DNA of 64,000 bases from Chrysomallon squamiferum (Eukaryota > Mollusca > Gastropoda > Neomphalida > Peltospiridae): NCBI GenBank assembly GCA_012295275.1, contig CM022666.1, forward strand, positions 13,983,106 through 14,047,105, in the 5' to 3' direction. Positions 12,580-29,840 of this stretch are shown piece by piece. Position numbers and translations under genes: made by a program. The notes beneath the pieces were generated by a model that saw only the letters and a program-made list of their open reading frames with translations, did no database searches and had not been told where the DNA came from. Within the stretch, counting starts at the first letter, position 1. Every line of letters begins with the position of its first letter.

Positions 12580-14989
12580 TTACTCTCAGTGTGTCTGTAA
12601 GTCTGTGTATGTCTGTCTGCCTCGCTGTATCTTTCTGTTATTTGTGTGTGTGTGTATGTGTGTGTGTCTGTGTGTCTGTCTATCTGACTGTATACCTGAG
12701 GATCGTTTTTAGAATTATCTTTCCAGAAGAATGGACTCATGAAGTTGTTTTTCACGTTCAGGTGCTGCAGTTTAAGGTGAGTACATCCACTGCTCAGTGC
12801 AGGCAGCTGATTGCCTTCCAGTTTTAGTGACCACAGATTTCTAAAAATTTAAATATTAAACAGTTATATAAATAAAATTAAATGAATCAATAAATAAATG
12901 AAATGAAATGAAACAAAACAAAACAAAAACAAAATAATAATAATAAAAATAAATAAATAAAATAAATGAAATGAAACAAAACAAAACAAGAACAAAATAA
13001 TGATAATAAAAATAAATAAATAAATGAAATGAAACAAAACAAAACAAAAATAAAATAATGATAATAAAAATAAATAAATAAAAATGATAATCACAGGTAA
13101 CAAAAACAAAACAACAGTAAAATCCCTCCAAAAAACCCAAACAGCAGACAAGATAGCTAAAAAAAAAAAAAACAAATGAAAGAAAAGAACAAAACAACAA
13201 ATAATTAATATTAAATTAAACCAAATTTTAATTAAATTAATAATAAATTTGGTAACTATTAGTTTTACTTTACTTACTGAAGTTTTCTGATTTCATTTGG
13301 GAGACTGGAAATTTTGTTGTAAGACAAATCAAGAAACTCCAATTTTTCCATATCAAACATTCTAAAAAAATAAAATAATAATAATAATTTTTGTTTGAAA
13401 AAATAAATAAAATAAATCAAGGAAAAAGAAATCCCACAATATCAAAAACATCCAACTTGTTTATCATTTTAATAAATAATTATTACTGAGAAGAAAACAC
13501 AGATAAATTTCACCATTATAGAAAAATGTTTTTGGCACATTTTAGCTGTTTTTGTGAAAGGAAAATATTTTTCAACATGACCATCACCATTTTGGTATAA
13601 TTGAGAACAGCTATACAAAAACATTCTAGAACTTGTATCAATAACATTATAGAAAGATAGATAGATATTTATAATTCTTTTAATAATGAACTTTATTTCA
13701 TCTTGACAAGATGCAAAAATGAAAATCTTTTCTAAGTAATTTTATTTTAATTGATAAAATAAAAATATGAATGATTTATACCCAGGAGGCAAGGAAGATA
13801 TAAGACAGAAAGACGCCACCAAGGCTCGTAGTTTTTCAGTCGTCCGATACCGTTTGGCAGATCTTTCAGTGGGTTGTTACGTAATTTTAACACTTCTAAC
13901 TGCGAGATTTCCAGAATCTCTGGTGGAAGAATCTGAAATTTGAAAATGAGTCAGTTAACCACATTTTCATTTATATTTATTTTATTTTTTCATTTATGTA
14001 TTTGTTTACATTTTTCATTTATAAATTTATTTATGTTTTTTCATTTACATATTTATTATTTATTTATATTTTTAATTTATGTATTTGTTTTACATTTTTT
14101 ATTTATATATTTACTTATATTTTGCATATATGTAGGCCTATTATTATTATTTTTTTTTTTTAAAGTTTTGATGCAGATATTTATTTTGTAATTTTCATTT
14201 ATGTATTTATTTATTTTTTTTTATTTATGTATTTGTTTACATTTTTCATTTATGTATTTGTTTATATTTTTCATTTATTTATATTCTATATTTATGCTTT
14301 TATTTTATACTTTAATATCATCAAATCATTCAAGAGATTTGCAGTAATTCTGTAATCAGAACCTACCATTTATAAACATGAGTATATTTTATTTGTTTTC
14401 ATTTATATATTCATACACATATTTTTTTCATATATATATATTTATATATATCTTTATTTATTTATATGTTTTATTTAGGTATTCATTTTATACTTTAATG
14501 TCACTAAACATTTGACATTATAAACAACACTATGAAGTATTGCATCTGAGACTACTGTTGCTATAATTATGTCACATACGGACTAAAATAAAAATAAGAT
14601 TCAGTGACAAAATATTTTCTAACTTCAGGCATTAAATCATACAGAACTGGGACAAATTCTATGCCTGTTTCCAAAATATTTTTAAAAACACAGGTTTATT
14701 GTTCGTAAGTATTATATACTGAGTTTAATGCTCTATTTCAAAATAATAATGACTTATGTAAGTATTTAGGAACAGCTATCTTGTTAAAGTGTATAACAGT
14801 CTAATTAATACAGATAATTATTTAGTTTTCACTTTTCAGGGATTTGAGGGTTCTAACAGGTTTGGTGTTTCTTGGTTCTCGCATTTTTGGTTACCTGGAA
14901 ATTGTTGAATGAAATGTTGAGGTAGATAATCGTGTTGACCAGTGGAGATATGTCCGGTAGATCTGATATGAAATGAGCCTGTAAAATCA

Positions 14990-15022
<33 letters not shown>

Positions 15023-15047
15023 TGAAATAATAATAATAATAATTGAA

Positions 15048-15087
<40 letters not shown>

Positions 15088-18000
15088 CAATCATAATAAT
15101 AATAATTGTAATAATAATAATAATATATAATAATAATAATGATGATATTGATGATGATGATGATCATCATCATCATAGTAATGATACTGCTACTACTACA
15201 ATTACTAATAATAATATCAATAATAATAATAATTATCATATTCTACTGCTACAGTCACCACTATTAATAATAATGATAATAACAGTATATATAATATAAA
15301 ACTACTACTACTACTAATAATAACACACCATTGTTTCATTCCACCTGTTACACTTTAACAATTGTTACTGAAACTTACATCTACAATTCACAAATTATTG
15401 AATGTTGTCTGAATGAACAATATAACATATAGCAATATAAATCAATATTAATTAAAATGACACATCTTTTTTTATAAACAAGGAACATATTCATTAGCTA
15501 TATTAATCTTATTTGACTACAAAAAAAAAGAAAAAAATGTTAAAATGTATTATAAGATTTTTTGTGTTATGAAATGCACAGATATCAAACTGCTTTATAT
15601 GAAATTTTTTCTCAAGACATGCACTTTAATTTTCACCTTTACACTGAGGACAGTTCCTCCATTGGCTAAAGAATCAAGTATAGCAAGTTCTGACGGAGAA
15701 ATAGCTTCATCACTGGGACACGCTGAAAAACAAATGATCAGTATTTTTAGAGTTAATACATGCATATATCTATGTGAGTGTCTGTATGTGTATATTTATA
15801 TACAGATTGATAGATAGATACTCACTGGTATAATTTTTTATTTAACCATTTTAAATATATATATATAGATAGATAGAAAGATAGATAGATAGATAGATAC
15901 ATATTTTTTTTTTAGAGAGAGAGAGAGAGAGAGAGAGAGACTGGATTTCAGATTTTTTTTTTAATTTTGGAATATAGACTCAGATTTCAGTCTAAACATG
16001 AAATCTATTTTTATACATGGAACCTGCAGGTGTTTTCATAGCATTTTATTAATAATTTTGTATGTGAAATAAAACTAGTGTGCTGCAAACCATCAACAAA
16101 GTGTAAGATACCTCTATCCCCGCTACTGAATAAATATTATGCTTTATAAACATTTTCAAATTTTGGAATTTCTAATGAAAGGAATCTTCAACACATATAT
16201 ATGATACAGAGAATATGTATAAGCAGGGATTATGCATAATCCCTGAAATTTTCAGGTTTTGTGTCTAATGTGTGATTCACCTGGAATTATGTCGTCTATA
16301 ATGACTAACATCTAACATATAGTTAGTTTTTTTTATATAATCTCCATGAAATTGTTTACTCCATTACTTTATTACTTTAATTAAATTCTCCAATCTCTTG
16401 ATAACCTACAATAAATGAAGGATCTTCTAACCAAAATTTCACTTTGTTCTTTTTTTTTAAAATTTTTAGTTAAATTTCTTAATTTTATTATTATTTTGTT
16501 TTTATATTCTTTACCATTCATGTTGCTGGATGGTGCTGGTAAATGTTACTCAGTTTCTGATCACAACACAAGCTTAAAATACATCCACCAAACCAAGTTT
16601 ATTTATATTTCTATAATATTTACCTGTAATAATCATTACAGAAGAAAATCTGTTAGTCTACACTCTACTTTTTGCTTCTAGACTGTTGAAACAGTTTCCT
16701 ACTAATTTATTCAACACACAATCAGGCCAATGAAGAATATTTATTATATTTAATCAAGAGAATGGGTGATCTTAATTACAGAGATACAAAAATAGGTGAT
16801 CCATTTCTAGGAGTAACTAAATTTCTGGTATTATATATTAAAATTATATACACATTCTCTGGCTACACATAATCCATGTAACATTAAATCTATATGTTCC
16901 AGGGAATACAGATATAATTTTAATTTATTTATTATTATCAATTTTTTTTTTTTAAACATACAAAAAAACAGAAAAAAGAAATCTTCATAATTATTATCTT
17001 CATTTGAACTAAAACTAAAACTAACATGAACTGTCTTTCTAAGGATACATAATAAACAGTATTAATATCAGCAACAACTACAAAATAGTAACAATAATAA
17101 AGATGACAGTGATGATGATGATGCTGGTAACTACAACAGTACTGACATCTACAACAACAGCCACTACTTACTGAAAGGTGAAGGACATCTTTCTGATCCT
17201 TGAAATACTTTTTTGGATGATGGAACGATGGCATCTTTTCCTGGAAGTTCAGACGATCTGAAAATGATACAAAAATAAATAAACAGACTTATTATTTCAG
17301 AGCCATAATCCAAAACCTATAGACATTAGATTAAAATAACCATTTTGTCAAAAACATCTGTTACATACAATACAGTGGTCAATATATAGCAATAACCTTA
17401 ACAAAAATACACAAACACACACACCCACACACACACACACACACACATTCACACACACACTCATTCACACACATGCATGAGAGTTTGAAATAATAAAAAG
17501 GAAACAAAGAACTACAATAATAATAATAAATGCACATGAACTGGTATAAATTGTTTTTAAAAGACAAATCTTTTAATTAAGTAATAAATTAACAAGTAAA
17601 GCACTAAATAGAAAAATAAAGTAAATAGATATATTAAAGAAACAAAAAAAAAAAAAAATACATAATCCGCACAAACGACAACAACAAAACCACATAAAAG
17701 AAAAAACAAGAAAGAAACAAATGAATAGCTTATAATAAGTAAGTAATTGAAAAAAATGCTACTCTCAACAATAAAATATAATTCAGTCCTCAAACAAGAT
17801 ACTCAATGTATGATTGATTTAAAAAATAATAATAATATGGAATCAACAATGAAATAATATATAATCAACAAATACAAATAATATATGATCAAAAAAAGAA
17901 AGAAATATATATATATATATATAATCAACAACAAAAAAAAATATATAATCAGCAAACAAACAAATATATACAAAAAAAAATCTTAAACAAACAAACAAAC

Positions 18001-19452
18001 AAAAAACAAATCTTAAAAAAAAAAAAAAAAAAATGAAAACAAAATGTTTAAAAAAAAACAACAACTCACTGTCGACTCTTTGATTGAAAACTGAGTCTGT
18101 CTGCCCGGTCATCTTCATACAGAATAATCTCGGTGTGGGGGGCGGTTTCGTCTCGGTAGGATGGACTGTACTTTGGCATGGGCTTGATGACCGATCGGAC
18201 GTCTGTGTGCAAGAGACTTCGGACGTGACACTTTATCATTGACGCCATTTCTATCAGCAGCTGATGTTGTGGTATGCGCGGTTCAGTTGGTTCAATTTCT
18301 GACGTGAAAAATACTGTGTTGTTACGTGATTGATACGATTATGATTATTAATTAATTACATATACTTTTTCTTATATGTGCAGTTATATTAATACGTTCA
18401 CAGTCAAATTTGTATATATGCAATGTGTACAGATATAGGTACCTGTATGCATAAATTCATACCTACTTACCTAGATACATATATATATATTTATATGCAC
18501 ACACACATACACACAGATGCACACACATGCATATACACACATAGATTTTTATCATTATTAATTTTTCCTAAGAAACACAGAAATTCTTCAATGTATCATT
18601 TCACATAACAAGAAGAAAAGTAATATGATAATATAAAGAAAAACAAACAAACAAACAGACAGACAGACAGATAGATAGATAACAAATAAAATAAAATAAA
18701 ATAATTCATAACAAATAAAATAAAAATCACTCACCAGGGTTCAGCTTGATCGTATGCACTTTGTCCTGCAAACCTTTCTCAGCTCTCAAGTAATCTGAAA
18801 GCAGCTTCGTCAGCTTCTTGTAGTTGTCCCGCGAGTACACTGCCTGCTTGGCCATGTGAATCGGGATTCGTATTTTGCTGGATGCTTTGTAAAGAAAATG
18901 CTCCAGAGTGAAAGCTGGAGGAATGTAGTACCTGAGGTCATCCATGTCAAAGTGTTGTATCATCTCGGAGTTAACTGGCGGGTTCCTCAAAGGGAACTGA
19001 TCTGGGCCTCTCGGTCTGAAAGGTTTGATCAGCGATTTCCCGTCTACGTACGTACCGAGAGCAGTTCGTCCGCGATAGAGAGGGTCCAGAACATATTTCA
19101 AATCGTCCCGCACAATCCGAGAAGCGACAGTATTCTCGGGGGAACCGTATTTGGCCATGGTGTTGTATGTCTGGTGGGTGGAGGCCGATTCTGACGGGGG
19201 AGGAGGGGAGACGATCCCCTGCACCCAGCTCTGTGTGGGAGAGTACTGCCGCATGTCTGGAATGTCGCTGATGCTGCGGCCGTACACTGCGGAGTCGACG
19301 CTGTACGTGTCCAGCTGTTTGGTTTTCTGGGTCGTGTGACCTTCACTTTTTGACCTTTTCTTTTCATTTTCGTCTGACAGTGGCGGCAGCTCTCTTGGAG
19401 GTAGTGGCCGACGTAGTAGTTTGACTTCAGTTTTCTTCCAAGGAATGAACAT
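11162..19452 (-). CDS. Leucine-rich-repeat protein, LRRC63/LRRC28/LRRC58-like
   Basis: Ten exons read on the minus strand: 19452-18735, 18298-18070, 17257-17172, 15722-15637, 14978-14895, 13932-about 13782, 13361-13278, 12840-12696, 12311-12214, 11345-11162 (stop 11162-11164), about 621 residues. All junctions are GT-AG and in phase except between the sixth and seventh exons, where one base is missing. The first exon encodes a long basic, proline-rich extension (LLRRPLPPRELPPL near the start). Residues of about 345-520 carry LRRs such as LEVLKLRNNPL and LEFLDLSYNKI; exons of 84 bases reflect the repeat module. The last exon has a CECC...C...CSPTC cluster, like the cysteine tail of LRRC28/LRRC58, probably structural or metal-binding. 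The LRRC63 resemblance (LRRPLPP start) is from memory and tentative. LRR proteins usually bind other proteins; the specific role is unknown. Confidence 0.8.
11400..11850. repeat. Intronic minisatellite, unit about 38 bp
   Basis: Around ten diverged copies of a unit containing ACAAGTATTTGGTG, then TATGATTTATAAATAAAA. It lies in the last intron of the LRR gene. Confidence 0.85.
12008..12160. repeat. (GAA)n-rich purine tract
   Basis: Purine-rich AAGAAGAAGAAAAG words run almost uninterrupted for about 150 bp in the last intron of the LRR gene. On the coding strand this is pyrimidine-rich. Confidence 0.8.
12512..12665. repeat. (TC)n and (TG)n microsatellites
   Basis: Perfect (TC)n at about 12512-12576, followed by an interrupted TG/TCTG block to about 12680. 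It lies just downstream of the eighth LRR-gene exon's donor. Confidence 0.85.
12885..13085. repeat. Intronic minisatellite, unit about 60 bp, three copies
   Basis: Three copies of a unit built of AAATAAATGAAATGAAA, ACAAAACAAAA and AATAATAATAAAAATAAATA. It lies between the seventh and eighth exons of the LRR gene. Confidence 0.8.
13965..14300. repeat. Intronic minisatellite, TTTATGTATTTG type
   Basis: The unit TTTTTCATTTATGTATTTG with TTTACA variants is repeated about eight times with divergence (period about 30-40 bp). It lies between the fifth and sixth exons of the LRR gene. Confidence 0.75.
14988..15320. repeat. (TAA)n and related trinucleotide array
   Basis: TAATAA blocks with ATG/ATC interruptions. 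The array starts about ten bases upstream (on the coding strand) of the fifth LRR-gene exon's acceptor at 14979-14980. Confidence 0.85.
15795..15940. repeat. (GATA)n and (GA)n tracts
   Basis: TAGATAGATA at about 15868-15897 and (GA)n at about 15915-15939, in an LRR-gene intron. Confidence 0.8.
17404..17470. repeat. (CA)n microsatellite
   Basis: ACACAC with CCC and TTC interruptions, in an LRR-gene intron. Confidence 0.85.
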
Positions 19453-19821
19453 GCTGAGTATAATAGAATATTAAAAACATTTTTGTTGGTTCATTGATGA
19501 AAAAAAACAATAACAACAGCATATTTTGTTTTATTATTAATCTGTATGGTTGTGCATATGCATGTATGTATGTGCCTTAGCACGTTATTTTTTAGACCTA
19601 ATAATTAAATGATAAGGACTGAGTAAATGGATCAGTTAATGTTTTTTTTTTTTTTTTTTAAAGCACATGCAGTTCCCTCTACTTATTAACTAAATAACTG
19701 ATCAAGTGAGAAACTGAAAATATTATTTTTCATGCACTTACCTTTTGAGTAATTAAATTTCTAATCCACTAGTGATGATCAAAAAGAATTTATGTAAACA
19801 CTACACCATCTGAAAACAGAA

Positions 19822-19881
<60 letters not shown>

Positions 19882-20799
19882 AAGAAGACGACGACGAAAA
19901 TGATGATGATGGTGATAATGATGAAGATGAAGATAGGAATTAGTTGTTTCCTTTCATTAATAGGAATATGATTTGCAAAATTGTTTTTGTTATTTACTTT
20001 TATTTATTTATTTTATTTTATTTTATTTTATTTTTTTAATTTTATTTTATTTCTTTTTATTAGTTTTTTATGAAGTTTCAAAATGTATTATTATAACATT
20101 TTATTTTTTTATTTTATTTTTTTTTACTGCTATATGAACAATCAGATGGAGGGATCAATAAAATCTAGTTGAAGTTAAATAATACATCATGAAATTTAAT
20201 ACCAAATCTTTTAATTGTATTGTTTCATTTCCAGTTATAAAATTTAAAGTAATTATATTTCAAAGTTATTATAGAAATACAAAAACATGTGACAGACCAT
20301 AATTTTTAGTGTAAACAGTAAATATTTATCAGGTTTATAATAATAATTAATGTTTGTCATATTGCTAAAAGGAATTATCTTATTCCTATTATTGCTATTT
20401 TATTTCGAGACTGTCAATTCATTTTTATCAAAATACATTTTTGTAGTATGAAATTTTCTATATTATGACCACGCTCATAAGTTTATTTGAGAATAAATAA
20501 AACATAAAAATGTTATTTTATAAATCAACAAAACAGTCATAGTAGAAACGAAATGGAGAAAGAAGAAAGACGAAAACATTCCTGAATTGCACAGGATGTA
20601 TTTAAATATTTACACAGTTGCACGGAAAACAAAGTGGAAGTACATGGTTCCCTTTCCGCCATATTGAAGCTGTTTCCCTAACAACACTTCCGGAATCGAT
20701 TCGGAGATCTTCGTAAACAATAAAAATTATCGGAATAGATCGGGTGATTGTTTATGAACGAAATAGGCGTCGTTTTTGAAATGGCCTGATGTAGCAATA
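19453..20799. promoter_or_regulatory. Head-to-head intergenic region of LRR and agmatinase-like genes
   Basis: About 1.35 kb separates the two diverging start codons. Near the agmatinase side (about 20640-20720) the sequence loses its AT bias and carries a CCGCCATATT (YY1-like) word and an ACTTCCGG (ETS-like) word, typical of TATA-less housekeeping promoters. The middle holds (TAA)n-(GAA)n-(GAT)n at about 19828-19935 and T-rich stretches. Promoter roles are inferred from position and words only. Confidence 0.4.
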
Positions 20800-25103
<4,304 letters not shown>

Positions 25104-25409
25104 CTGGTCGTTTGAACACATCTCAAATTTACTCTTTCATTTTATACACAGATGTATACAGATTATATGTTTAGGTGTACTGATGTGTATTATAAATTGT
25201 ATATTAGTTAAACAGAAAATCATCTTCGATGTCTAAAACAGCTAGTAACAAATGAGTAAATATATGTCATAAATTATATATTCATGGATCGCATAAGAAA
25301 TGTATAGGGATACATAAAACATCTGTTAAAAATGCACCATGTATCATCTGTAACGTATAGTTAGTTATAAATATTATAACCAAATCATTAGTATACATTT
25401 TTTTAAATG

Positions 25410-25411
25410 AA

Positions 25412-25473
<62 letters not shown>

Positions 25474-25766
25474 TACTACTACTACTATCATTATTATTAA
25501 TTAATTTATTTATTTATTGTACATTTTAACATTATTTTTATTTATTTAAAGGATTTTGTGAATAAAGAATTATATTTAAAAAAATAAAAATAAATGTTTC
25601 TTTAATTCATTTATTTCTTTATTTCTTTTCTGTTGCCAATACATTTTTCGTTAGTACAAAAACAATACAAAGAAAAAAAAACGTCGAGTTTACATTAATC
25701 TAATTCCAATGCCATAATTATTTTTGTTATTTCCTGAAATTTTCTAACATTTTTTTATTTATTTAT

Positions 25767-25816
<50 letters not shown>

Positions 25817-26311
25817 TCAAGCGAGACTGTTAATCTTCGGCCATCTTGTTTTCGACATCTGCTTTATTTCGTTTAATTTGTAATCCATTCAAGAAATCGA
25901 TCGTAAGGATTAATAAATTAAAATAATTATCATATAAACAATATTTTCGTATTGATGATGAATAACAATCAAACATCTGTTTATTTTATTAATGATGAAA
26001 TCGTCATTAATATTAATTCAGTAGTTATTAAAATTTTATAAACAATGGCACTGGCAACATATTTACACCCACCACTTTCTTTTCGATCAGTTTGTCGTGG
26101 GTTTATTGATTTTCACCGATAGATTTTAAAGCTGATCAATTCACTGATTGTGATTAACATATCCCCGAAGTACTTATACATTCCAGCAGTTATAGTTAAA
26201 AAATAATAATAATGATGACAGTAATAACGAGATTGTGTCTTCGTTCATCTGTTTTCGTTGTGGTGCTTTATTTCGTTTAATTCGTAATCCCTTTAAGAAC
26301 TCAGTCGAAAG

Positions 26312-26371
<60 letters not shown>

Positions 26372-26380
26372 TTATCATGC
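25410..26380. repeat. Intergenic trinucleotide arrays with a duplicated 100-bp flank
   Basis: (TTA)n/(CTA)n at about 25410-25495, (TAA)n at about 25770-25815, (TAA)n at about 26316-26370. The sequence beside the last two arrays is related: both contain GCTTTATTTCGTTTAATT followed by GTAATCC, at about 25860 and 26265. This indicates an old local duplication. Confidence 0.7.
25561..25566 (+). promoter_or_regulatory. Possible polyadenylation signal of agmatinase-like paralog 1
   Basis: AATAAA 458 bases after the stop codon, the first one outside a simple repeat that I would favour. Other A-rich words nearby leave the true site uncertain. Confidence 0.35.
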
Positions 26381-26927
26381 ATTCGTACATGCGTATGTGT
26401 GTGTGTGTATGTGTAACGTGCAGGATAATAGCTGTGGCTAAAGAACAGTATTTTGTATTAAAGAACAGTATTTTCGTCGCCTGAACCAGTGGCTGCAGCA
26501 GCATTAAACTAGCGAATTATTTTAGCGAATTAATTCATCGGATTATTTTAGTAAACGTTAATAGGCTTGCATCGTTTGACTGCAATGACAGTGACAACTT
26601 ACATTCAAAATTCAAAATATATATTTATATTTTTTGTTTGTTTTCAAATTGGGTAAACATCGTGGCTCCCTCAACTTACAGCTACGTTGGAAAGAAAATG
26701 AAAAACTCACGGATACTGCTGTCACTAACTGACACACTCACTAGACATTTGGACTAATAAATTCACGTAATATTATTAATATATTCTTCTTACTACCTAC
26801 TGCTTCATTTTAATTCGTCCACGTGATCTAACTGATAATAGTAATAACCTATATAATGGGGCATACGTTTAACCAAGTGTATAGTTCAAGATTAGAGGGC
26901 TCAGTCAAATATTTGCACTTTGCGACA

Positions 26928-28405
26928 ATGTTTGAAGAAGTATTTTCAAACAATGTTACAACGGGACTCGTCTTCGGCGTTATTGGTCTGCTTCTGTGGG
27001 CGTCTTTTCACAGACCGAAAGGAATTCCACCCGGTCCTCTCTTCACCCTACCCGTGGTGGGAAATCTTCTTCAGATTGAAAAAAATCCTCTCATGACATT
27101 TAAAAAAATGAGGGCAAAATATGGAGACGTTTTCAGCATGTATATTGGAAATTATCTCGTTGTCGTTATTAATGGATACGAAAATATAAAAGAAATGTTT
27201 GTGAAGAATGGCGAGGTTTCCACAGGACGGCCGGCCAATCTTGTGAGGCGTATTCTGTCAGGAAGCAGGGGAATCATTATAGCTGACGGCCACACCTGGA
27301 AAGAACAAAGAAAATTCGCTCAACGGGCACTAAGAACTTTCGGTACAGGACAAACCTTAGACACGAAAATTCAGGAGGAGATCAAGTTTTTCATGCAGGA
27401 GTTATACAACAGAAGAGAAAAACCAACAGACATCGGCCATCTTATTCACAACGCAGTCTCTAATATTATATGTTCAATAGTTTTTGGTAAAAGGTTCGAA
27501 TACAAAGACCCCAAATTTCTGAAATTGCTGAAGGCTTTACAGGAAGATATTTGTCTGTCGTATCTGGCTGATTTCATGCCATACCTCCGATTCCTTCCAG
27601 GAGATTTGCTAAACATTAATCGAACGATATCCAACGTGGAGATGACTGCAAGGGAATTAATAATTCCTTTGGTGGAAGAACACCAGATAAACTACGACAA
27701 GGACAACATCGACGACTTCGTCAGTGCTTATATTCAGGAAATTAAACTGAAAGAATCGACAGGAGAAAAACCTCAATGGACAGACAGAATCTCCTCTCCT
27801 CAATAGGCGACCTTTTTCTCGGAGGGACGGAAACACCTTCAACTGCAATCAGATGGCTTATTCTGTATTTTCTCTACTTCCCAGAAATCCAGGAGAAATG
27901 TTTCTCAGAAATCGAATCTGTAACAGGATGTTCTCGTCCCGTCACCCTGAAAGACAAGACACAACTTCCGTACGTCGAGGCGAACATTCTAGAAACATTA
28001 CGAGTAGCAGACATTGCGTCTTTAGCAGGCCCCCACACTGCCGCCGTCGACATGAACTTCAAAGGATACAAAATTCCCAAAGATTCAATCATTTTGCCAA
28101 ACCTTGATTCTGTGCTCTCGGATCCTAAGATCTGGGGAGATCCTGAAAATTTCAGACCAGAGAGATATATTGACGAGGAAGGAAAAATTGTTAAACCTGA
28201 AGAATACATCCCTTTTTTCGTTGGAAGAAGAAACTGCATAGGCGAGTCTATGGCCAGAATGGAACTGTTTCTGTTCATCTCGAACATGGTTCAGAAATTT
28301 AAATTCGTAAAAGTAGACGGGGACACTTTGCCTTCGCTTGAAGGAGAGTTTGGTCTGACGCATTTTCCTAAATCTTATGAACTTCGAATTATTCCAAGAG
28401 ATTAA
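26928..28405 (+). pseudogene. CYP2-clan cytochrome P450, single exon, frameshifted (copy A)
   Basis: The start ATG at 26928 is chosen because it aligns with the MFEE start of the intact copies; an in-frame ATG lies 72 bases upstream. The frame is open to about residue 280, then breaks between about 27764 and 27775. Compared with the intact copies four bases are missing, giving an early TAG at 27804-27806. The next frame (from about 27776) carries on to the normal end at 28405 without further damage. All P450 landmarks are present across both frames: membrane anchor about 13-25, PPGP hinge, WKEQRKF helix C, GGTETP helix I, ETLR, PERY, and the haem loop FVGRRNCIG. P450s of this clan are ER-bound monooxygenases of lipids or xenobiotics. 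Either a very recent pseudogene or a sequence error. Confidence 0.85.
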
Positions 28406-28924
28406 CTATAGCAAAAAAATCTCAGAATGTATTGGTGGTGGTATTGTGTTTTTGTGCAGAAGAAAAGTAGAAAACAACAACAACGTCAAAACATATTTAA
28501 ACTAAACAATTTAAAAGATGCTGAATGCTTAGAGATGGTTTATTTTCAAGAACAGAAGATATGTGAAGATCGTGGCAGAAGTAGAAAAAGAACCTGACGT
28601 CGCCAACGACGACCGTGTTGTTGCAACGCTAATTCAAAAGTAACGGCTGTATTAGCAACAAATGAGAAAAAAGAAAGAAAAACAACAACAACAACAACAA
28701 CAACAAAATTATTTTTTTTTTTTTTTTTTTTTACAAGAAAACAAAAACAATTGTTACATATTTGTTTATTTCTTTATGACTTCTACGTGTTTAACTGTGG
28801 ACAGGTTTTCATGTTCATGCAGGTAACCCATGGTTTCGACATGGTGATGGTGTGTATACGTAAATAATAACACATTACTCATTTAATAAAAAAAAGAAAA
28901 TCAGTCGGGTTCAATTTTAATATT
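28406..28924. other. Downstream flank of P450 copy A
   Basis: No gene seen. Contains an (AAC)n run (about 28680-28707) followed by poly-T (28712-28732). Confidence 0.5.
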
Positions 28925-29840
28925 AAGGTTAGACTAGTGTTAGCCGTAGATGGTTATAATTAAAGTTATTGTTAACTTAAAGTTTTGGTTAATTATAAGG
29001 TTATGGTTATGGTTACGGTTACGATTCGGATGAGGGCAAGAAATAGAGTCACGGTTAGAAGGTTAAGTTTAGGATTAGTGGTTGCGTCTAAGTTTAGAGT
29101 TAGTGTTAGAGATAAGGTTAGGGTTCATATTGGTATTGAGGTTAGAATTAGGGTTTGTGGCTAAATTTTGGTTTATATTGAGGGTTAGAGTTTATATTAG
29201 GTTAGCTTAAGATTAGGATTAGAGAGTAAATTTTAAAGTTAGTATTCATTTATGATTAAGGTTTAGAGCTAGATATCCTTTACTTTCGTTTTGAGGTTTA
29301 TTAGAGTTAGAGTTAGAGATAAGATTAGAGTTAGGGGCTAGAGTTAATGTTTAAGTTAGTGTTAGAGTTAAGGTTTGAGTTACTGTTAGAGTTAAGGTTA
29401 GAGTTAGGGGCTAGAGTTAGGGGCTAGAGTTAATGTTTAAGTTAGTGTTAGAGATAAGATTAGAGTTACAGAGTTAATGTTTAAGTTAGTGTTAGAGTTA
29501 AGGTTTGAGTTAGATAGAGTTAAGGTTAGAGTTAGAGTCTAGAGTTAATGTTAGGTTTATCCTAAATGTTGGGGTTAGGGTTATGGTTAGATTAGGAGTT
29601 AATTTTAGTGCTGAGATTATATTTGGTGTTTGAGGCTAGGTTTAGGTTCCTGTTTATGGTTAGGTTTATACTTGGTGCTAGGGTTAGTATTAGTTTTATT
29701 AGTGGAGGTAATGTTACGGTTTGGGTCTAAGAATATTGTTAGGGACAGAATTAGGTTGGAGTTAACACTGAGGTTACTGTTAGAGTCGTATAACAGTTAA
29801 GATTAGAGTTTGGACCTAAGTTAGCTTTATATTTAGGACT
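28925..29840. repeat. Degenerate TTAGGG-like hexamer field
   Basis: About 900 bp dominated on the plus strand by GTTAGAG, GTTAGGG, GTTAAGG and GTTATGG words, with few A/C interruptions. A longer period of about 60-110 bp (GAGTTAATGTTTAAGTTAGTG) recurs three times in 29340-29540. It resembles interstitial telomeric repeat DNA of the TTAGGG type, strongly mutated. Confidence 0.75.

Noticed and set aside
18856-19367. Open frames antisense or out of frame to the first LRR-gene exon
   Set aside because: Shadows of real coding sequence on the minus strand, whose frame alone keeps splice phase and start.
27874-28363. Minus-strand frames over P450 copy A, and equivalents over copies B, C and D
   Set aside because: Antisense shadows with the same pattern over each paralog, explained by the conserved P450 codons.
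28925-29840. A genuine telomere
   Set aside because: Repeats are heavily mutated and have unique genes on both sides, so at most interstitial telomere-like DNA.
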